This document shows, one piece after another, positions 35,460-46,795 of a stretch of 64,000 nt of DNA. The stretch's first letter is position 1, and every line of letters starts with the position of its first letter. The notes under the pieces are model-generated. The model was not told where the DNA came from, ran no database searches, and worked only from the letters and a program-made list of their open reading frames with translations. Origin of the DNA: Nocardioides daphniae. GTDB lineage: Bacteria; Actinomycetota; Actinomycetes; Propionibacteriales; Nocardioidaceae. The stretch lies in assembly GCF_004777465.1 (NCBI RefSeq), contig NZ_CP038462.1, forward strand, positions 3,348,001 to 3,412,000. The letters are read 5' to 3'. Made by a program: the position numbers and the translations under genes.

Positions 35460-37607
35460 ATGGGAATGTCACGACTGTCGGACCTGCTGAAAGCCGTTGA
35501 GAATCTTGATCCACAATTGGGTAAGGACCTCATCTCCGAGATCGCACCGATACGTGAGCGCGTCCCATTCGGCCTCAACTTCGAGCGTCACGTGCCTGAA
35601 GCGGTGCAGTTACCCGGCCATCCGATTCGCAAGGGCTCCAAGGTCCACGTGCTACCTCCACGGGGCTCCACCGCTAGAGGCGACAGAAGACTTTGGGCCG
35701 TACGAGCGATCAATCAAGACCTTGGGACGGTCGAAATCGAGGCTACCAGCCGAGAGGGTGTTGAAAGTCGCACCGTACACCGAGACGATCTCGTCTTGGT
35801 AGCGGAATTCAGTGACCATATCTACCCAGGGTTGCGTCTCACCGATTCCGTCCAGCGCTCCGACACGAAGCCATTTCACACGGTGATCAACGGCGAAAAC
35901 TATCACGTCCTGGAGCAACTCACCTTCACCCATGGACACTCCGTCGACGCGATCTATATCGACCCTCCGTATAACACGGGTGCCCGTGACTGGAAATATA
36001 ACAACGACTACGTCGAGAGCGATGATCTGTATCGACACTCAAAGTGGCTCGCGTTCATGGAAAGGCGCTTGAAGCTCGCCGAGCGCCTTTTAAACCCTGA
36101 TGACTCCGTACTCATCCTCGCAATTGACGAGAACGAAGTTCATCGGGTTCACCTTTTGCTTGAGCAAGTGTTTCGCAAATCGAAGATTCAGATGGTCACG
36201 GTCTTGATCAACCCCGCGGGGGCCTCAATCATCGATCAATTCTCTCGAGTTGATGAACACCTACTTTTCGTTCACATCGGGACCGCACGGCCGCAGCGCA
36301 CTTTTACTGACACCACTCCGGGTACGTCCAATTTTGTTACCGTGGACGGAGAAGCGAAACCGTTTCGATGGGAGCCCTTCCAACGCTCCGGCGGCAATTC
36401 GAGACGGGAAGACACTAAGGCCAAATTCTTTCCTGTTTGGATTCACGAAGAGACAGGAACGATTGTTGGTTGCGGCGATCACCTTCCCGAGGGAGTTGAT
36501 CGAAAGGACGCACCACCGCCACCGCCGGGGTGCGTGGCACAGTGGCCGATCAAACAGGATGGCAGCGAGGCCTGTTGGCAGCTTTCCGCCCCCACCTTTC
36601 GTCAGTATCTGAAGGAGGGACGCATCAAGATCGGCACCCGCAAGAAGACCACCGGACGCTGGGGTATCGGATTTGCAGGCAAGGGCGCCATGGCAGCCAT
36701 CGCTGCTGGAGAGCTGATGACCGAAGGCCGAGACGACAAGGGGTCGCTGATCATCAAGAACGCCGAGGGAAAGGTACGTAGCCAAGTCGGAAAGACCATG
36801 TGGACCAACGGTGCGTACAGCGCAACCGAACACGGGTCAACCCTTCTCAGAAACTTTCTACCTCGGCGGAAGTTCCCATTTCCCAAGAGTCTTTATGCCG
36901 TCGAGGACGCCTTGAGATACTACATCGGACATAAGCCAGATGCCGTTGTCCTCGATTTTTTTGCGGGATCCGGAACTACAGCGCACGCAGTGATGCGCCT
37001 TAATCGCCAAGACGGCGGAAACCGAACTTCGATCTCCGTAACGAACAACGAGGTATCCGACGAAGAGCAAGCTGCGCTGCGACGCCAGGGACACCGGCCG
37101 GGCGATTTCGAGTGGGAGGCTCTTGGAATATTCGAACATATCACTAAGCCGCGTCTGCGAGCGGCCATTACTGGAGTCAATAGCGATGGGAAGCCGGCTC
37201 CTGGGAGGTACCGGTTCGCTGACGAATTTCCAATGTCCGAAGGATTCGAAGAGAACGCTGCATTCTTCACGTTGACCTACGAGTCAAAGTGGCTCGTCGG
37301 AGTCGACCGGGCCTTCGCGGCTATCGCCCCAATGCTGTGGCTCCGGGCCGGTGCGCGCGGGCGCATCATCGAATCTCTTCCGGAGTCCGGCTTCGATGTT
37401 GCAGAGGCTTACGGGGTAATCCGTGACCTCGACCGGGCAGACGAATTCCTCGACGCTCTAACCGAGCACCGCGAGATTCGGATCGCCTACATCATCACCG
37501 ATGACGAGGGGCGCTACCAGCAACTGGCTCACGAGATCCCCCACCTCGAAACAGTTCGTCTGTACGAGGACTATCTCCGCAACTGCGAAACGAGCGGCAC
37601 CGTCTGA
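35460..37607 (+). CDS. Type III-like restriction-modification methyltransferase (Mod)
   Basis: A 715-residue adenine-type DNA methyltransferase (start 35460, or 35466). The catalytic motif IV AIYIDPPYNTG is at about residue 165, and the SAM-binding motif VLDFFAGSGTT comes later, at about 500, so it is beta-class. The target-recognition region lies between them. The stop codon overlaps the Res start by one base (TGATG). The DNA is plainly poorer in GC than the chromosome, with many A/T third positions, which points to acquisition from another source. Confidence 0.9.
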   Translation: MGMSRLSDLLKAVENLDPQLGKDLISEIAPIRERVPFGLNFERHVPEAVQLPGHPIRKGSKVHVLPPRGSTARGDRRLWAVRAINQDLGTVEIEATSREGVESRTVHRDDLVLVAEFSDHIYPGLRLTDSVQRSDTKPFHTVINGENYHVLEQLTFTHGHSVDAIYIDPPYNTGARDWKYNNDYVESDDLYRHSKWLAFMERRLKLAERLLNPDDSVLILAIDENEVHRVHLLLEQVFRKSKIQMVTVLINPAGASIIDQFSRVDEHLLFVHIGTARPQRTFTDTTPGTSNFVTVDGEAKPFRWEPFQRSGGNSRREDTKAKFFPVWIHEETGTIVGCGDHLPEGVDRKDAPPPPPGCVAQWPIKQDGSEACWQLSAPTFRQYLKEGRIKIGTRKKTTGRWGIGFAGKGAMAAIAAGELMTEGRDDKGSLIIKNAEGKVRSQVGKTMWTNGAYSATEHGSTLLRNFLPRRKFPFPKSLYAVEDALRYYIGHKPDAVVLDFFAGSGTTAHAVMRLNRQDGGNRTSISVTNNEVSDEEQAALRRQGHRPGDFEWEALGIFEHITKPRLRAAITGVNSDGKPAPGRYRFADEFPMSEGFEENAAFFTLTYESKWLVGVDRAFAAIAPMLWLRAGARGRIIESLPESGFDVAEAYGVIRDLDRADEFLDALTEHREIRIAYIITDDEGRYQQLAHEIPHLETVRLYEDYLRNCETSGTV

Positions 37608-40159
37608 TGCGTTACACACTCAAAGACTATCAAGCCGACGCTGTGGGCGAGACTCTCGCTGAACTCGTGTCTGCCCGCGACTTCTATCGCAGCGCCAGTA
37701 AGCGGGTCAGCTCGGTGGCGCTGGCAGCGACCACCGGCGCCGGCAAGACCGTCATGGCCGCCGCGGCGATCGAGACTCTTTTTCGGGAGTGACGAATACA
37801 GCATTGCTCCTGCTAACGACGCCGTGGTGCTTTGGTTCAGCGACGACCCCTCGCTGAACCAACAGACATTGCGTCGTATCCAGCAGGCCAGCGACCGCCT
37901 GCGTCGGCGTCTGGTAACCGTCGAGCACCCATTCCCGCACCGGAAACTCAAGGCTGGCCACGTCTACTTCCTGAACACGTCGAAGCTGTCACGCAACAGC
38001 CTGCTGGTACGGCGCACCCAGACGGATAATTCTGATCCTCTCCCAGGCACTGCCAACCCAGATACGGTGCCGTTCACGTTCTGGGAAACCTTACGCAACA
38101 CCATTAATGACACGGATCTGACACTGTTCATGGTGTTGGACGAGGCCCACCGGGGAATGGGCAAGCGCGCGGCTGAACGCCCAACCATCGTGCAGCGATT
38201 GATCAACGGCCACGACGACGTGCCTCCGATCCCAGTGGTGTGGGGCATTTCAGCAACCCCCAAGCGTTTCGACGAGGCCATGACTGAGGCCAACGTCCAG
38301 CAATCAAGAGTGCACCTGGGCACCATTCAGGTCGACCCAGTCCGCATCCAGGAGTCCGGTCTGATCAAGGACGACGTGATCCTGGACTTTCCTCGTGAGG
38401 CTGGCGACTTCTCGACCGTTCTGCTTGCCCGGGGTGTGCGCAGGGTTCGGGAGATGTCGCGGGCTTGGGACGATTACGTCTCGGCGCAAGAGGAATCCGA
38501 AAAGGTCAAGCCATTGCTGGTGTTGCAGGTGCCCAACAGGCCCGACTCGACCCAGGTCGCAAACGCCCTTAACACGATCCGTGAGGAGTGGCCCGAGCTA
38601 GAACACGATGCCGTAGCCCATGTGTTTGGTGAACGCACCACTATGGCCTTCGGGGGGCACGTCGTGCCTTACATCCAGCCCGAGCGAGTGCAGGACACCG
38701 AACATGTTCGCGTGCTGCTGGCCAAGGACGCGATCAGCACCGGATGGGACTGCCCACGAGCCGAGGTGATGGTCTCCTTCCGGCCGGCTAAGGACGAGGA
38801 CCACATCACTCAGCTGTTGGGCCGGATGGTGCGTACACCGCTGGCACGCCGCATCGAAGGCAACAACGTCCTGAACAGTGTCGAGTGCATCCTGCCGCGT
38901 TTCGATAAGGCAAACGCCGTTAGGGTCATCGAGCGCATCATGGGCGGGGAGGCAGGCACCCCTGGGACAGGAAGTCGAGTCCTGGTCGATCCCCAGGTGA
39001 TGATGCCCAACCCCAACATCGCTGATGAGGTCTGGCAGATCTTTGCCGACCTGCCCACCGAGACCTTGCCGCGCAAGCATGCAAATCCGATTAAACGTCT
39101 GACGTCGTTGGCTCACGCCTTGGCGATGGACAAACTGGTGGAGCGAGCTGGGCGCTTGGCGCACAACCACCTCCATAACGTCCTCAACGGGGTCGCTGCC
39201 CAGTACGCCAAGGACCTTGAAACTGCCGTCAATGACGTCCTTACCGTCGAAGGCGGAAGCCTTCACGCTCACAAGGGCATGATCAGCGAGGCGAACTGGA
39301 CCGAGATCGCCGACGACCGATCGATTCAGGAGTCCTACCGCCGTGGAGCTCGCGTCGTCTCCCCTGACGTAGCCCGCACCTACCTTGATCATCTCGCACA
39401 GGACGCCGACGATGAGGAAAGCCTTCGTGACGCCCACGTCAAGGTGGCCGCGTTGGCGATGCTGCCGCAGACCCGGCCCCGTCTCGACGAAGCTGCTGAC
39501 GAGTTGGCGACTCAATGGCTGAGCCAGCACAGGGTCGCCATCAAATCCTTGCTGCTGAAGCCCGCCAAAGTCTCTACGCGGAAATTGCCGCCATGAGCAC
39601 TGACCCACAGAGGGTCTCCATCGCCATGCCGCGCAATCGCCAGGAGGAGACCCAGCGTGAGGTCGACGGTGAGCCGCAGCGCATGGAACACCGCGAATCC
39701 CATTTGTTAAGCGGCCCAGACGGGCTCTTCCCTGTCGGCAAGCTCAATGACGACGAGCTCGCCGTACTCGACACGGAATCCCAGCGCCCGGGCTTCCTCG
39801 CCTGGTACCGCAACCCGACCGGGGGCCGCGACGCCCTCGGTGTCGCCTACCAGGACCGCCACGGAGAGTGGCGCACCCTGCGTCCCGACTTCGTCTTCTT
39901 CCACGACGTAGTTGGAGTGGGCGTCCGCCCGAGCATTGTCGACCCGCATGGGGCGTGGTTGCCAGACGCGTTGGCCAAACTGCGCGGCTTGGCACGCTTC
40001 GCTGAGCAGTACGGTCAGGAATTCCACCGGATCGAAGCGATCTCGAAGATCGACAACAGGCTGCGTGTGATCGACTTGCAGGTCGAAAAGGTGCGCCAGC
40101 GTGTCCTCGAGGCCGCCGACGCGGAGACCGCCTATCTGGAGAACGCCATCGCCTACTGA
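37607..40159 (+). CDS. Type III-like restriction endonuclease/helicase (Res), two frameshifts
   Basis: The restriction partner of the methyltransferase, read in three frames. Part 1 (MRYTLKDYQADAVGETLAEL) has Walker A ATTGAGKT at about residue 45. Part 2 from 37,800 has VLDEAHRG (motif II), VWGISATPKRF (III) and QLLGRMVRTP (VI). Part 3 (RPDFVFFHDVVGVGV, IVDPHGAWLPDALAK) looks like the nuclease end. Breaks are at 37,779-37,783 (one T too many, or two lost) and at 39,547 (CC for CCC). They cancel in length and would give about 850 residues. Whether the enzyme is active cannot be told without rechecking these two runs. Confidence 0.82.
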
Positions 40160-40342
40160 GCATTGAGGGCGAGGCGCTCCGGGGACACCCGGTGGTGAAC
40201 GCCGCCTACCCCAAACCCATTCGCCAATAGCAGCCCACTCCTGGGCGAATACATTCACCTTGCCGAGTTGGTCTCTACTAGATCAAGGCGCCGGCTGCGC
40301 CGGCGCACGGCCTGCGGGCGGCGCTGGCGCGCCGTCCTCGGC

Positions 40343-40639
40343 CTACTCCACCCAGACCAAGCGTGCTGGATAGGTCACGATCGTCGGTTGCTCCTGGGTG
40401 AACATCCACCGGAAGTACTCCTCCTCGGTCACGACTTCGACGCACAGGTGTCCGTCATCGTTCGTCCAGAGCTCGCTGACGGCGCGGACGTCGTACACGA
40501 AGCCGTGGGGTCTCGACAGGACCACGCGCTTGCCCCGAAGGGTGGGTTCCTCGACGACGAGGCGAGGCGTACGAGATGGGGGCGCACCGAAGTAGGGAAG
40601 ACGACGCTCGTCCCTCCCCAGGGCTTCGTCCCCTGCCAT
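40343..40639 (-). CDS. Hypothetical ICE protein
   Basis: About 98 residues from ATG 40639 (MAGDEALGRDERRLPYFGAP), preceded only by a weak GGTGAA. The C-terminal segment (DDGHLCVEVVTEEEYFRWMF; PTIVTYPARLVWVE) looks folded and amphipathic. It lies six bases downstream of the cell-wall hydrolase gene and probably belongs to the same leftward operon. The family is not recognised. Confidence 0.55.
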   Translation of the reverse strand: MAGDEALGRDERRLPYFGAPPSRTPRLVVEEPTLRGKRVVLSRPHGFVYDVRAVSELWTNDDGHLCVEVVTEEEYFRWMFTQEQPTIVTYPARLVWVE

Positions 40640-40644
40640 CTTGT

Positions 40645-42463
40645 TCACCCCGTTGGTCTGATCGCCACCCACAGGGCCCGGTGCCCCGAAGGGCTGCGGT
40701 CCAGACACCCCTGGTCGACCGCAGCAAGATATCCAGGGTTGTAGGCGAAGCCGTCCGCTCGGCCAAGCTCCGGTGAGGTGCCACGGCATGGATCCCCGTG
40801 ACGCCAGTTCGTGGTCATACCGACTTCGCGGAGCCTCGAGGTCGGAGTCCACGATCCGCGATGATCGAGGGGATGTCCCCAGCCGCCTCCCACGATGGGT
40901 GGGAGACCAGCCGCGTTCATCTCGCTGATGAGGTTGACGTATCGCCGTGTCATGCTCTTGATCTCCGGCGACGCGAGCTCTCGGGTGCTCTGTCTGGCAT
41001 GTGCACGTTGAGGACGGGGATCGCGCCGGCCTGTGACTGGAGCACCACCCACGGCATCCATCGCTCCATGTTCCCGTCCCTCAGGCCGAACGCGTTGCCT
41101 CTCTGGGTGACGGCGAACTGGTTGCGGTCCCAGATAATGGCGCTGCTCCCTCTAGCACCGGCCGGATGCCACACACCCCAACGTCCGCGAGAGCGTTGCA
41201 CCATCACGTCGAGGTTCCGGCCTTCGACCTCCTGCAGCAAGAGCACATCGGGCTTCCTACGGAGCAGGTTTCCCACCAGACGAGCGGCCTCCTTCGCGGA
41301 GAGGCTGGCACCGACCTGGGCTGTCATGGCAACCGCAGACGCGTCTGCTGTCGTGTCCGACACAGGCACCGTCTTGCCGACGTTCGCAGCCAGCCAGACG
41401 CTCGGATTGATGGGGTCACCCCCATCAGGGCGGACTTCGAAGTGCAGATGACATCCCGTGGAGTTGCCTTCACTTCCGACGGCACCGATGGGTTGGCCAG
41501 GGCTGACGATGTCGCCGCTCGCAACCGACACGGACTGCATGTGGGCGTACCAAGTAATGACTCCGCTCTCGCCTGCGTCGAGAGTGACCAGCCATCTCCC
41601 CGACCAGCCTTGGTCCGTCCGCACCGTGATGGTGCCGCCAGTTGAGGCCAAGACCGGGGTGCCGCAGGCAGATGAGAAGTCAGTGCCAGTGTGCGTCTTG
41701 GTCCAGCGCGAGCCGCTCTTCCCGAAGTTCTTGGCGTCGACGTAGCCAGAGCCGGCCAGCGGCATCACGACCTCGCCGCTGAAGACGGTGTTGGCGCACT
41801 CGGCGGTGGAGCCGTAGTAGGCCACCTCGGCGACCGTGTCGGTCCCACCCGCAGCAGCCAGGAGCTTTCGCGCCAGGGCGACGTCGTCGTCGTACGCGTC
41901 GGGGAAGGCAGAACGTTGCACCGCCTGGCCGGCCTCCCCGATGCTCATGCCTTCCCACCCCTCGACCTCGTTGAGGGCGGAGTAGAACTTCTCGGCCGCC
42001 GACGCCGGGTCCATGAGGTCGCGCATGGTTCCCCACCACGGCCACTGCTGTTGGAAGACGCCCAGCGAACCGTGGTCGGTGCCCACAGCGTCATGTGGCA
42101 GGCGCAGCGAGGCAGCGATCCCCCGCTGCTCGGGGGCCAGGTCACCACCTCGGCCGTCGTTGGCGTAGTTCTGGAAGCGAGACTCCTGGGACGCCACCGC
42201 CAGAGCAACGAGAAGCGCCCGGTCCTGTTGACCCGAGGCCCGACCGGTCGAGATGACAACCCCAGCGACCTCGACTGCCTGGCTGACAAGTCGTAGCCCT
42301 CTGGTGCTGCCACCACGACCGTCCCGCCGCCCGGCTTCCCGCAGGATCCTGAGGTCTCCGCCGACCCGCCCATCACAGACATCACCATGACGAGCGGAAG
42401 AGCGGTAAAGGCTGCGAGACCGAGGACTCCCGCGACGATCAGAAGGCTGGTGGAACGCTGCAC
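40645..42463 (-). CDS. T4SS cell-wall hydrolase: lytic transglycosylase + M23 peptidase + EEP-like domain (two frameshifts)
   Basis: A VirB1-like enzyme that would open peptidoglycan for the transfer channel, about 606 residues after correction. In order: a membrane anchor (MQRSTSLLIVAGVLGLAAFT), a lysozyme-like domain (VASQESRFQNYAND, SLGVFQQQWPWWG), an M23 LytM domain (HTGTDFSSACG, GVITWYAHMQ, TGCHLHFEV; His and HxH present), and an endonuclease/exonuclease/phosphatase-like end (KPDVLLLQEV, NVHMPD). In the last domain GDxN appears as GGGWGH and SDH as SGH, so it may be inactive. Breaks at 42,281 (GG for GGG) and about 40,991 divide the frame. Confidence 0.8.
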
Positions 42464-42474
42464 GGCGTCACCTC

Positions 42475-44294
42475 TCAGGCGTCGTGTGCGGGGTCTGTCC
42501 CCGTCTGGGTGTCGGTAGGCCGGTAGATGACGAAGACGTCCTCGCCCTCGAACTCGTCCGGCGCCGCTGCTTCAAGGTCCGGGAGCCATGGCTTCGGGGC
42601 CGTGACGTCACTCGCGTGGCGATCCCTGTCGTCCCACTCACGTGCCCGACGAGGCGACGGACCCGACGGAGGTGCCGGATGCGGCGCGGGGCTCGGCGAA
42701 GCAGCGGCCTGGTCATGCCGCACTGGTGCGGATTCGAGCTGCGGCATGGGGCGCACCGGTGCCTGCTGCGGGGGCATGGGCGGGTGCGCCTCGACTCGAT
42801 CGGGACGCTTCTCCGTCTCCACCTCGTCCTGCACGACCGCGGCCACAGCACCAGCCGCCGCTCCTCCCGTGGCTGCTACCAACGCCGATCGGACGGTACG
42901 ACCCGCCCAACGTGGAGCCTCCGGTGAGCGGATGAACTGACTGTGGGGGCTGACCATCGCGGTCAGGCGACGGAAGGGCTTGAGGACCACCCACATGACA
43001 ACCGTGAAGACGGGCATCAGGACCAACCCCAGCCATGGAGGCGACCCTCCGCCAGGACTGAGCAGCACGCCAAGAATCGCCGCCGTGACGAGGGCACCCG
43101 CGCCGAAGATGATCGCGTTGACCACTGCGGCGCCCACGATGCGCCCCAGGCCGACGACTACGCCGCGAGCGGACGGGAAGGCGCCAATGGTGGCGAAAGC
43201 AGGGAAGAGCATCACCGCGAGCCGCACGATCAGGAAGCACCCGAGAAGCAGCAGCGACGACATCAGCAGGAAGGGCAGGGCAAGGACCACACCAAGCGCC
43301 GCCAGGCTCGCGTACGCCACCCTGGTCTCCGAACGGACGCCTTGGAGGTACTCGTACGCCTCGGGGTCATCGGACTTGATCTTCTCGGCAATCTCGGCGA
43401 AGTCGTCCTTCTTCTGCTCGATGAGTTGCTTGCCGGCCGAAGGGTTGCGCTCCACGAGGCGCGCTTCTCGCCACGTCAACGCCTGCGACTTGAAGAGCGC
43501 GGCACCGTACTTGCGTGCCGCGCGGCTGTCATGGCTGCCGAATGTCCCTGCCAGCCAGGATCGGTAGAGGATCGCCTCGTGGGCTCCCGACGCCACCGCG
43601 GTGCCCGGATCGACCCGCTCACTGTGACCGATGAGTTCGCCCGCCACCGCGCCCAAGGTCGTGGTGACCGTGGCGTCAGCTGCCCGCCCAGCCTCGACGG
43701 GCCAACGTACGACCGCGGTCGCCAACAGGATGACGAGCGCGCCCACCCACCGGCCGCTGACGTCGCCAGGGCAGAACGCCGTGCCTTGACCAGGATGAGC
43801 GCGCCCAGTGCAGCCAGGACGATGGGGATCCAGGAGACGAAGAAGTTCTCCTGCAGTGCTTCGGTCACCCCGGCCACCGACGCGTCCAATCCCGTCAGGA
43901 ACTGCGGAGCGAAGGCCACCTTGGTCACTGCTCCCGTCAGTGCCGTGAAGGCGATGGGGAGCTGCATGATCCAGTTGCTTATGGTCGATCCGATGACTGC
44001 GTCCGGGTGCCGCATGGCGTCTGGCCCGCACCCAAGGTCGTACGTCCGCCACCGGAGCCCCGCGAAGCCGTACTGCTCGTGGATGGTGGTGTCCGAACCC
44101 TTGGCAAACGGATCCCCGGTCGGCGGCAGCGTTGCCGGTTCACTCTCGAAGAAGCCTGCGACACCGCGTCCTGGGAACTCCGGCGTGGGCGCCTCCTTGC
44201 AGTCGAAGAGCTCGAATGCGTGGGCGGGAGCAGGTATCGCCAGCACGATGATCACTGCCGCCAGCGCCATCCCGAGACGTGCCAGCGCGTTCAT
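42475..44294 (-). CDS. T4SS integral membrane protein (TrbL/VirB6-like), frameshifted
   Basis: A polytopic channel subunit of about 606 residues. A signal peptide (MNALARLGMALAAVIIVLAI, then PAPAHA) leads to an exported stretch (FELFDCKEAPTPEFPG) and about seven hydrophobic helices (for example SWIPIVLAALGALILVKA; LPFLLMSSLLLLGCFLIVRL). A Pro-rich cytosolic tail with APVRPMPQLESAPVRH follows. Two parts join at 43,766 if one G is returned to the GG there. The start overlaps the VirB4 stop by four bases (ATGA). Confidence 0.78.
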
Positions 44295-46795
44295 GCCACG
44301 AGCCCGTCGTCGTCCGCGGCGGGTCGCGCCGTGGTGTTCAGCACGTCCAGCAACCCCGGGTTGGCGCTGAGGTCGATCCGGACTCTGTCGACGTTGCCGT
44401 CCACGTCCCGCATGACGAACTCGCGGGAGCTCTCGTCGCCACGCTGCTGTGACAACGACGCGAGCACTCGCTCGTAACCCACTCCGGTCGGCACGCGGAG
44501 CATGCGCAGTCCGTCGCGGGCATTGTCTTCGTCCTCGATGCGACCGACGAAGGCAGCGGACATGAAGTTGGCGACGTCCATGCCCAAGACGTCTGAGGGG
44601 TTCTGCGACGCGGCCAGGACGCAGGTGTTCCACTTGCGCGAGTCTCGACCGAGTCGCGTGAAGAGCGCCCGCCCTGCTGACCACTCACCCAGGAAGTGGG
44701 TCTCGTCCAGCGCGACGAGCTTGCGGCTCTGCATCGTTCGTCCGTAGACGGCACGTGCGGCGTACCAGGACGCCAGATGCAGGAGGGGAACGGACAGCTG
44801 CTCCGTGGTGGACCAGTGGTCGCGCGGGACGCTGCGAGGCGGGAGGCTGAGACCAGGCATCGTGAGCACGGTCAGCCTGGCGCCAAGCCGTCGAGCCGAG
44901 GTCTGCTCGGTGCTCGGGAAGAAGAGCCGCGCGAGCGGCAGCTCCGCCATGTCCCTAAGATAGTTGGCGACCACGCGAGCATGGGGGTCCTGGTGCTGCT
45001 CGAGGAGCTGGACCACGTGCCACAAGGACGTCTCTGCCGTGCCTCGTGTCGCCCTGACGGCGTCAGAGATAACGAGCGACGTGCTCGGCATCGCATCCAC
45101 CGAGGCCGGCAACAGCATGCGGATGACGTCCATCGCGAGCAGCTTGCGGTCCTGGGCTGCCAAGACTTCCGCTTCGGCGAAGGCCTTGTCGTCCGAGAAC
45201 GCCTGCCGAACGGGCGGTGCCACGACCTCGAACGGGTTGAGCGTCCCGCTGGCCGCCGTCGTCAGGTCAAGGTGCTCGCTGTGTTCGCGCAGCTCGGGCA
45301 GTTCGGTCAGGCGCGACAACGGACCCGATGGGTCCAGAATCACCGACGGGATTCCGCGTCGAACGGCTTCGTAGGTGACGAGACCGATCAGCACACTCTT
45401 GCCGGCACCGAGACCTCCGACGACGGGAACAAGACCCGACGTCTCCCGGACCTCAGTGGCGTAGTGAGTGTCGAACATGACGGCTTGGCGCGAAGCACCG
45501 GCGGTGAAGCCGATGTAGGGACCCCGGCGGTCGCCCACCCGGTTGGAGGCTGTGGGCACGCCGGCCGCCACGTACAGGGCGGGGAGCCGACGCCGGTAGG
45601 CGGTGCTCGAGACCGGTTCACCGGGGATGAACTCCCGGAGCAGTCGATACTGGCCCTTGGGGTGCTCGATGGTGACGCGGCGCGAACGGTAGGAGGTCTT
45701 GATCTTCCGTGCGCGCTCCAGGCACTCGTCCTCGGTGCGCCCGGTGACCGCGACGCGGAACCACCCGTGAACTCGAGCGGCTGCTACGTCGACACCGCGC
45801 GTCATCTGGTCTTCGACCTCCCGGGCGTGCCGAGCTTGGCGGTCGAGCGCCAGAGGCTCGTCCAGTTCGTGCTCGTTGAAGTGCCGCTGCATGTCGCGGA
45901 CGACGAGCAGCTTCTTCTGGATCGAGCGGCGAGCGTCGACGCCGGTCAGGACGTCCATGTGGGCTGACCACTCGACAGGGAAGGGCAGACGGTCGGTGTG
46001 CGAGAGCCACGGTTCGTGGCCCGGGTCGGGCGCCTCGATCTCCTCGACTCTGCCCACGGTCAGGACGGCGACGTGGCGCTCGACCGGGTCGGAGTCGCCA
46101 CGCGATGTGAGGCGTACGGTCCGACCGAGCAGGTCCGTGTCGTACTGCACGCGATCAGAGAAGCTGTGAAGGTCGTCGGTCCCCCAGATGGCGCTGACCA
46201 ATGGAGAGAGGTCACGCGGAGCCGGCATCCCGAGACCCACTGAACGCCGCATGAGCCACTCCATCTCGGGAGCAGTCGCAGGGCGTCCCTCGAAGCCCGG
46301 CAGGCTGACGGCTTCGCTGATGCGCTCGATGAGAGGCAGGAGCCGGGCGTGCTCGATGTTGCCTGGTTGCCGGAAGACCAAGCTCGAGAACCGGCTACCG
46401 AGAGTCCGTGTGGCGAGGCGAACCCCGAGGAAGACCTGCTTCTCGGCCATCGTCTGGTGGCGGAGGTGCTTCTGCATCGTCACCATGTGCTCTGACCACG
46501 ACTGCACATCTGGGGTGTCCAGAGGTGAAGGCGTGAGCTGGTGCAATCGTCTGGCCCACTCAGCCGAGGGATAGGGACGGGTCGTCACCCGAAGGTGCAG
46601 CCGATGTCCCGCCAACCAGCTCAGCGCGTCGCCCGTGCCGAAGAGCAACCGCTCCCGCTGAGCGTCCGAGCGGAACGCCCAGGGCTGCGTGGGCAAACGA
46701 AACCATGCCCACGCCTCGTCCTGCGTGAAGCAGATGTTGTCGTCGATGAAACGCAGCGCGAGGGCGGCCCGCGCGACCTTGTCCGTCTTAGACAT
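44291..46795 (-). CDS. VirB4-like conjugative ATPase (SCO6880-type)
   Basis: The pumping ATPase of type IV secretion, 834 residues. Walker A VVGGLGAGKS lies at about residue 462 and Walker B KLVALDETHFLGEW at about 694, with ASQNPSDVLG after it. The N-terminal half (LALRFIDDNICFTQDEAWAW, RLHQLTPSP) is the VirB4 dimerisation domain. ATG 46795 sits inside the end of the PrgI-like gene. Its presence beside an FtsK-type protein sets this element apart from ordinary AICEs. Confidence 0.88.
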   Translation of the reverse strand: MSKTDKVARAALALRFIDDNICFTQDEAWAWFRLPTQPWAFRSDAQRERLLFGTGDALSWLAGHRLHLRVTTRPYPSAEWARRLHQLTPSPLDTPDVQSWSEHMVTMQKHLRHQTMAEKQVFLGVRLATRTLGSRFSSLVFRQPGNIEHARLLPLIERISEAVSLPGFEGRPATAPEMEWLMRRSVGLGMPAPRDLSPLVSAIWGTDDLHSFSDRVQYDTDLLGRTVRLTSRGDSDPVERHVAVLTVGRVEEIEAPDPGHEPWLSHTDRLPFPVEWSAHMDVLTGVDARRSIQKKLLVVRDMQRHFNEHELDEPLALDRQARHAREVEDQMTRGVDVAAARVHGWFRVAVTGRTEDECLERARKIKTSYRSRRVTIEHPKGQYRLLREFIPGEPVSSTAYRRRLPALYVAAGVPTASNRVGDRRGPYIGFTAGASRQAVMFDTHYATEVRETSGLVPVVGGLGAGKSVLIGLVTYEAVRRGIPSVILDPSGPLSRLTELPELREHSEHLDLTTAASGTLNPFEVVAPPVRQAFSDDKAFAEAEVLAAQDRKLLAMDVIRMLLPASVDAMPSTSLVISDAVRATRGTAETSLWHVVQLLEQHQDPHARVVANYLRDMAELPLARLFFPSTEQTSARRLGARLTVLTMPGLSLPPRSVPRDHWSTTEQLSVPLLHLASWYAARAVYGRTMQSRKLVALDETHFLGEWSAGRALFTRLGRDSRKWNTCVLAASQNPSDVLGMDVANFMSAAFVGRIEDEDNARDGLRMLRVPTGVGYERVLASLSQQRGDESSREFVMRDVDGNVDRVRIDLSANPGLLDVLNTTARPAADDDGLVA

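Noticed and set aside
37607..37792. A separate 61-residue ATP-binding protein
   Set aside because: It is the N-terminal part of Res (Walker A) cut off by a T-run indel; the helicase continues directly in another frame.
42475..44690. Three separate membrane and secretion ORFs in this region
   Set aside because: They are two frames of one TrbL-like gene joined by a single-base loss at 43,766, plus antisense shadows.
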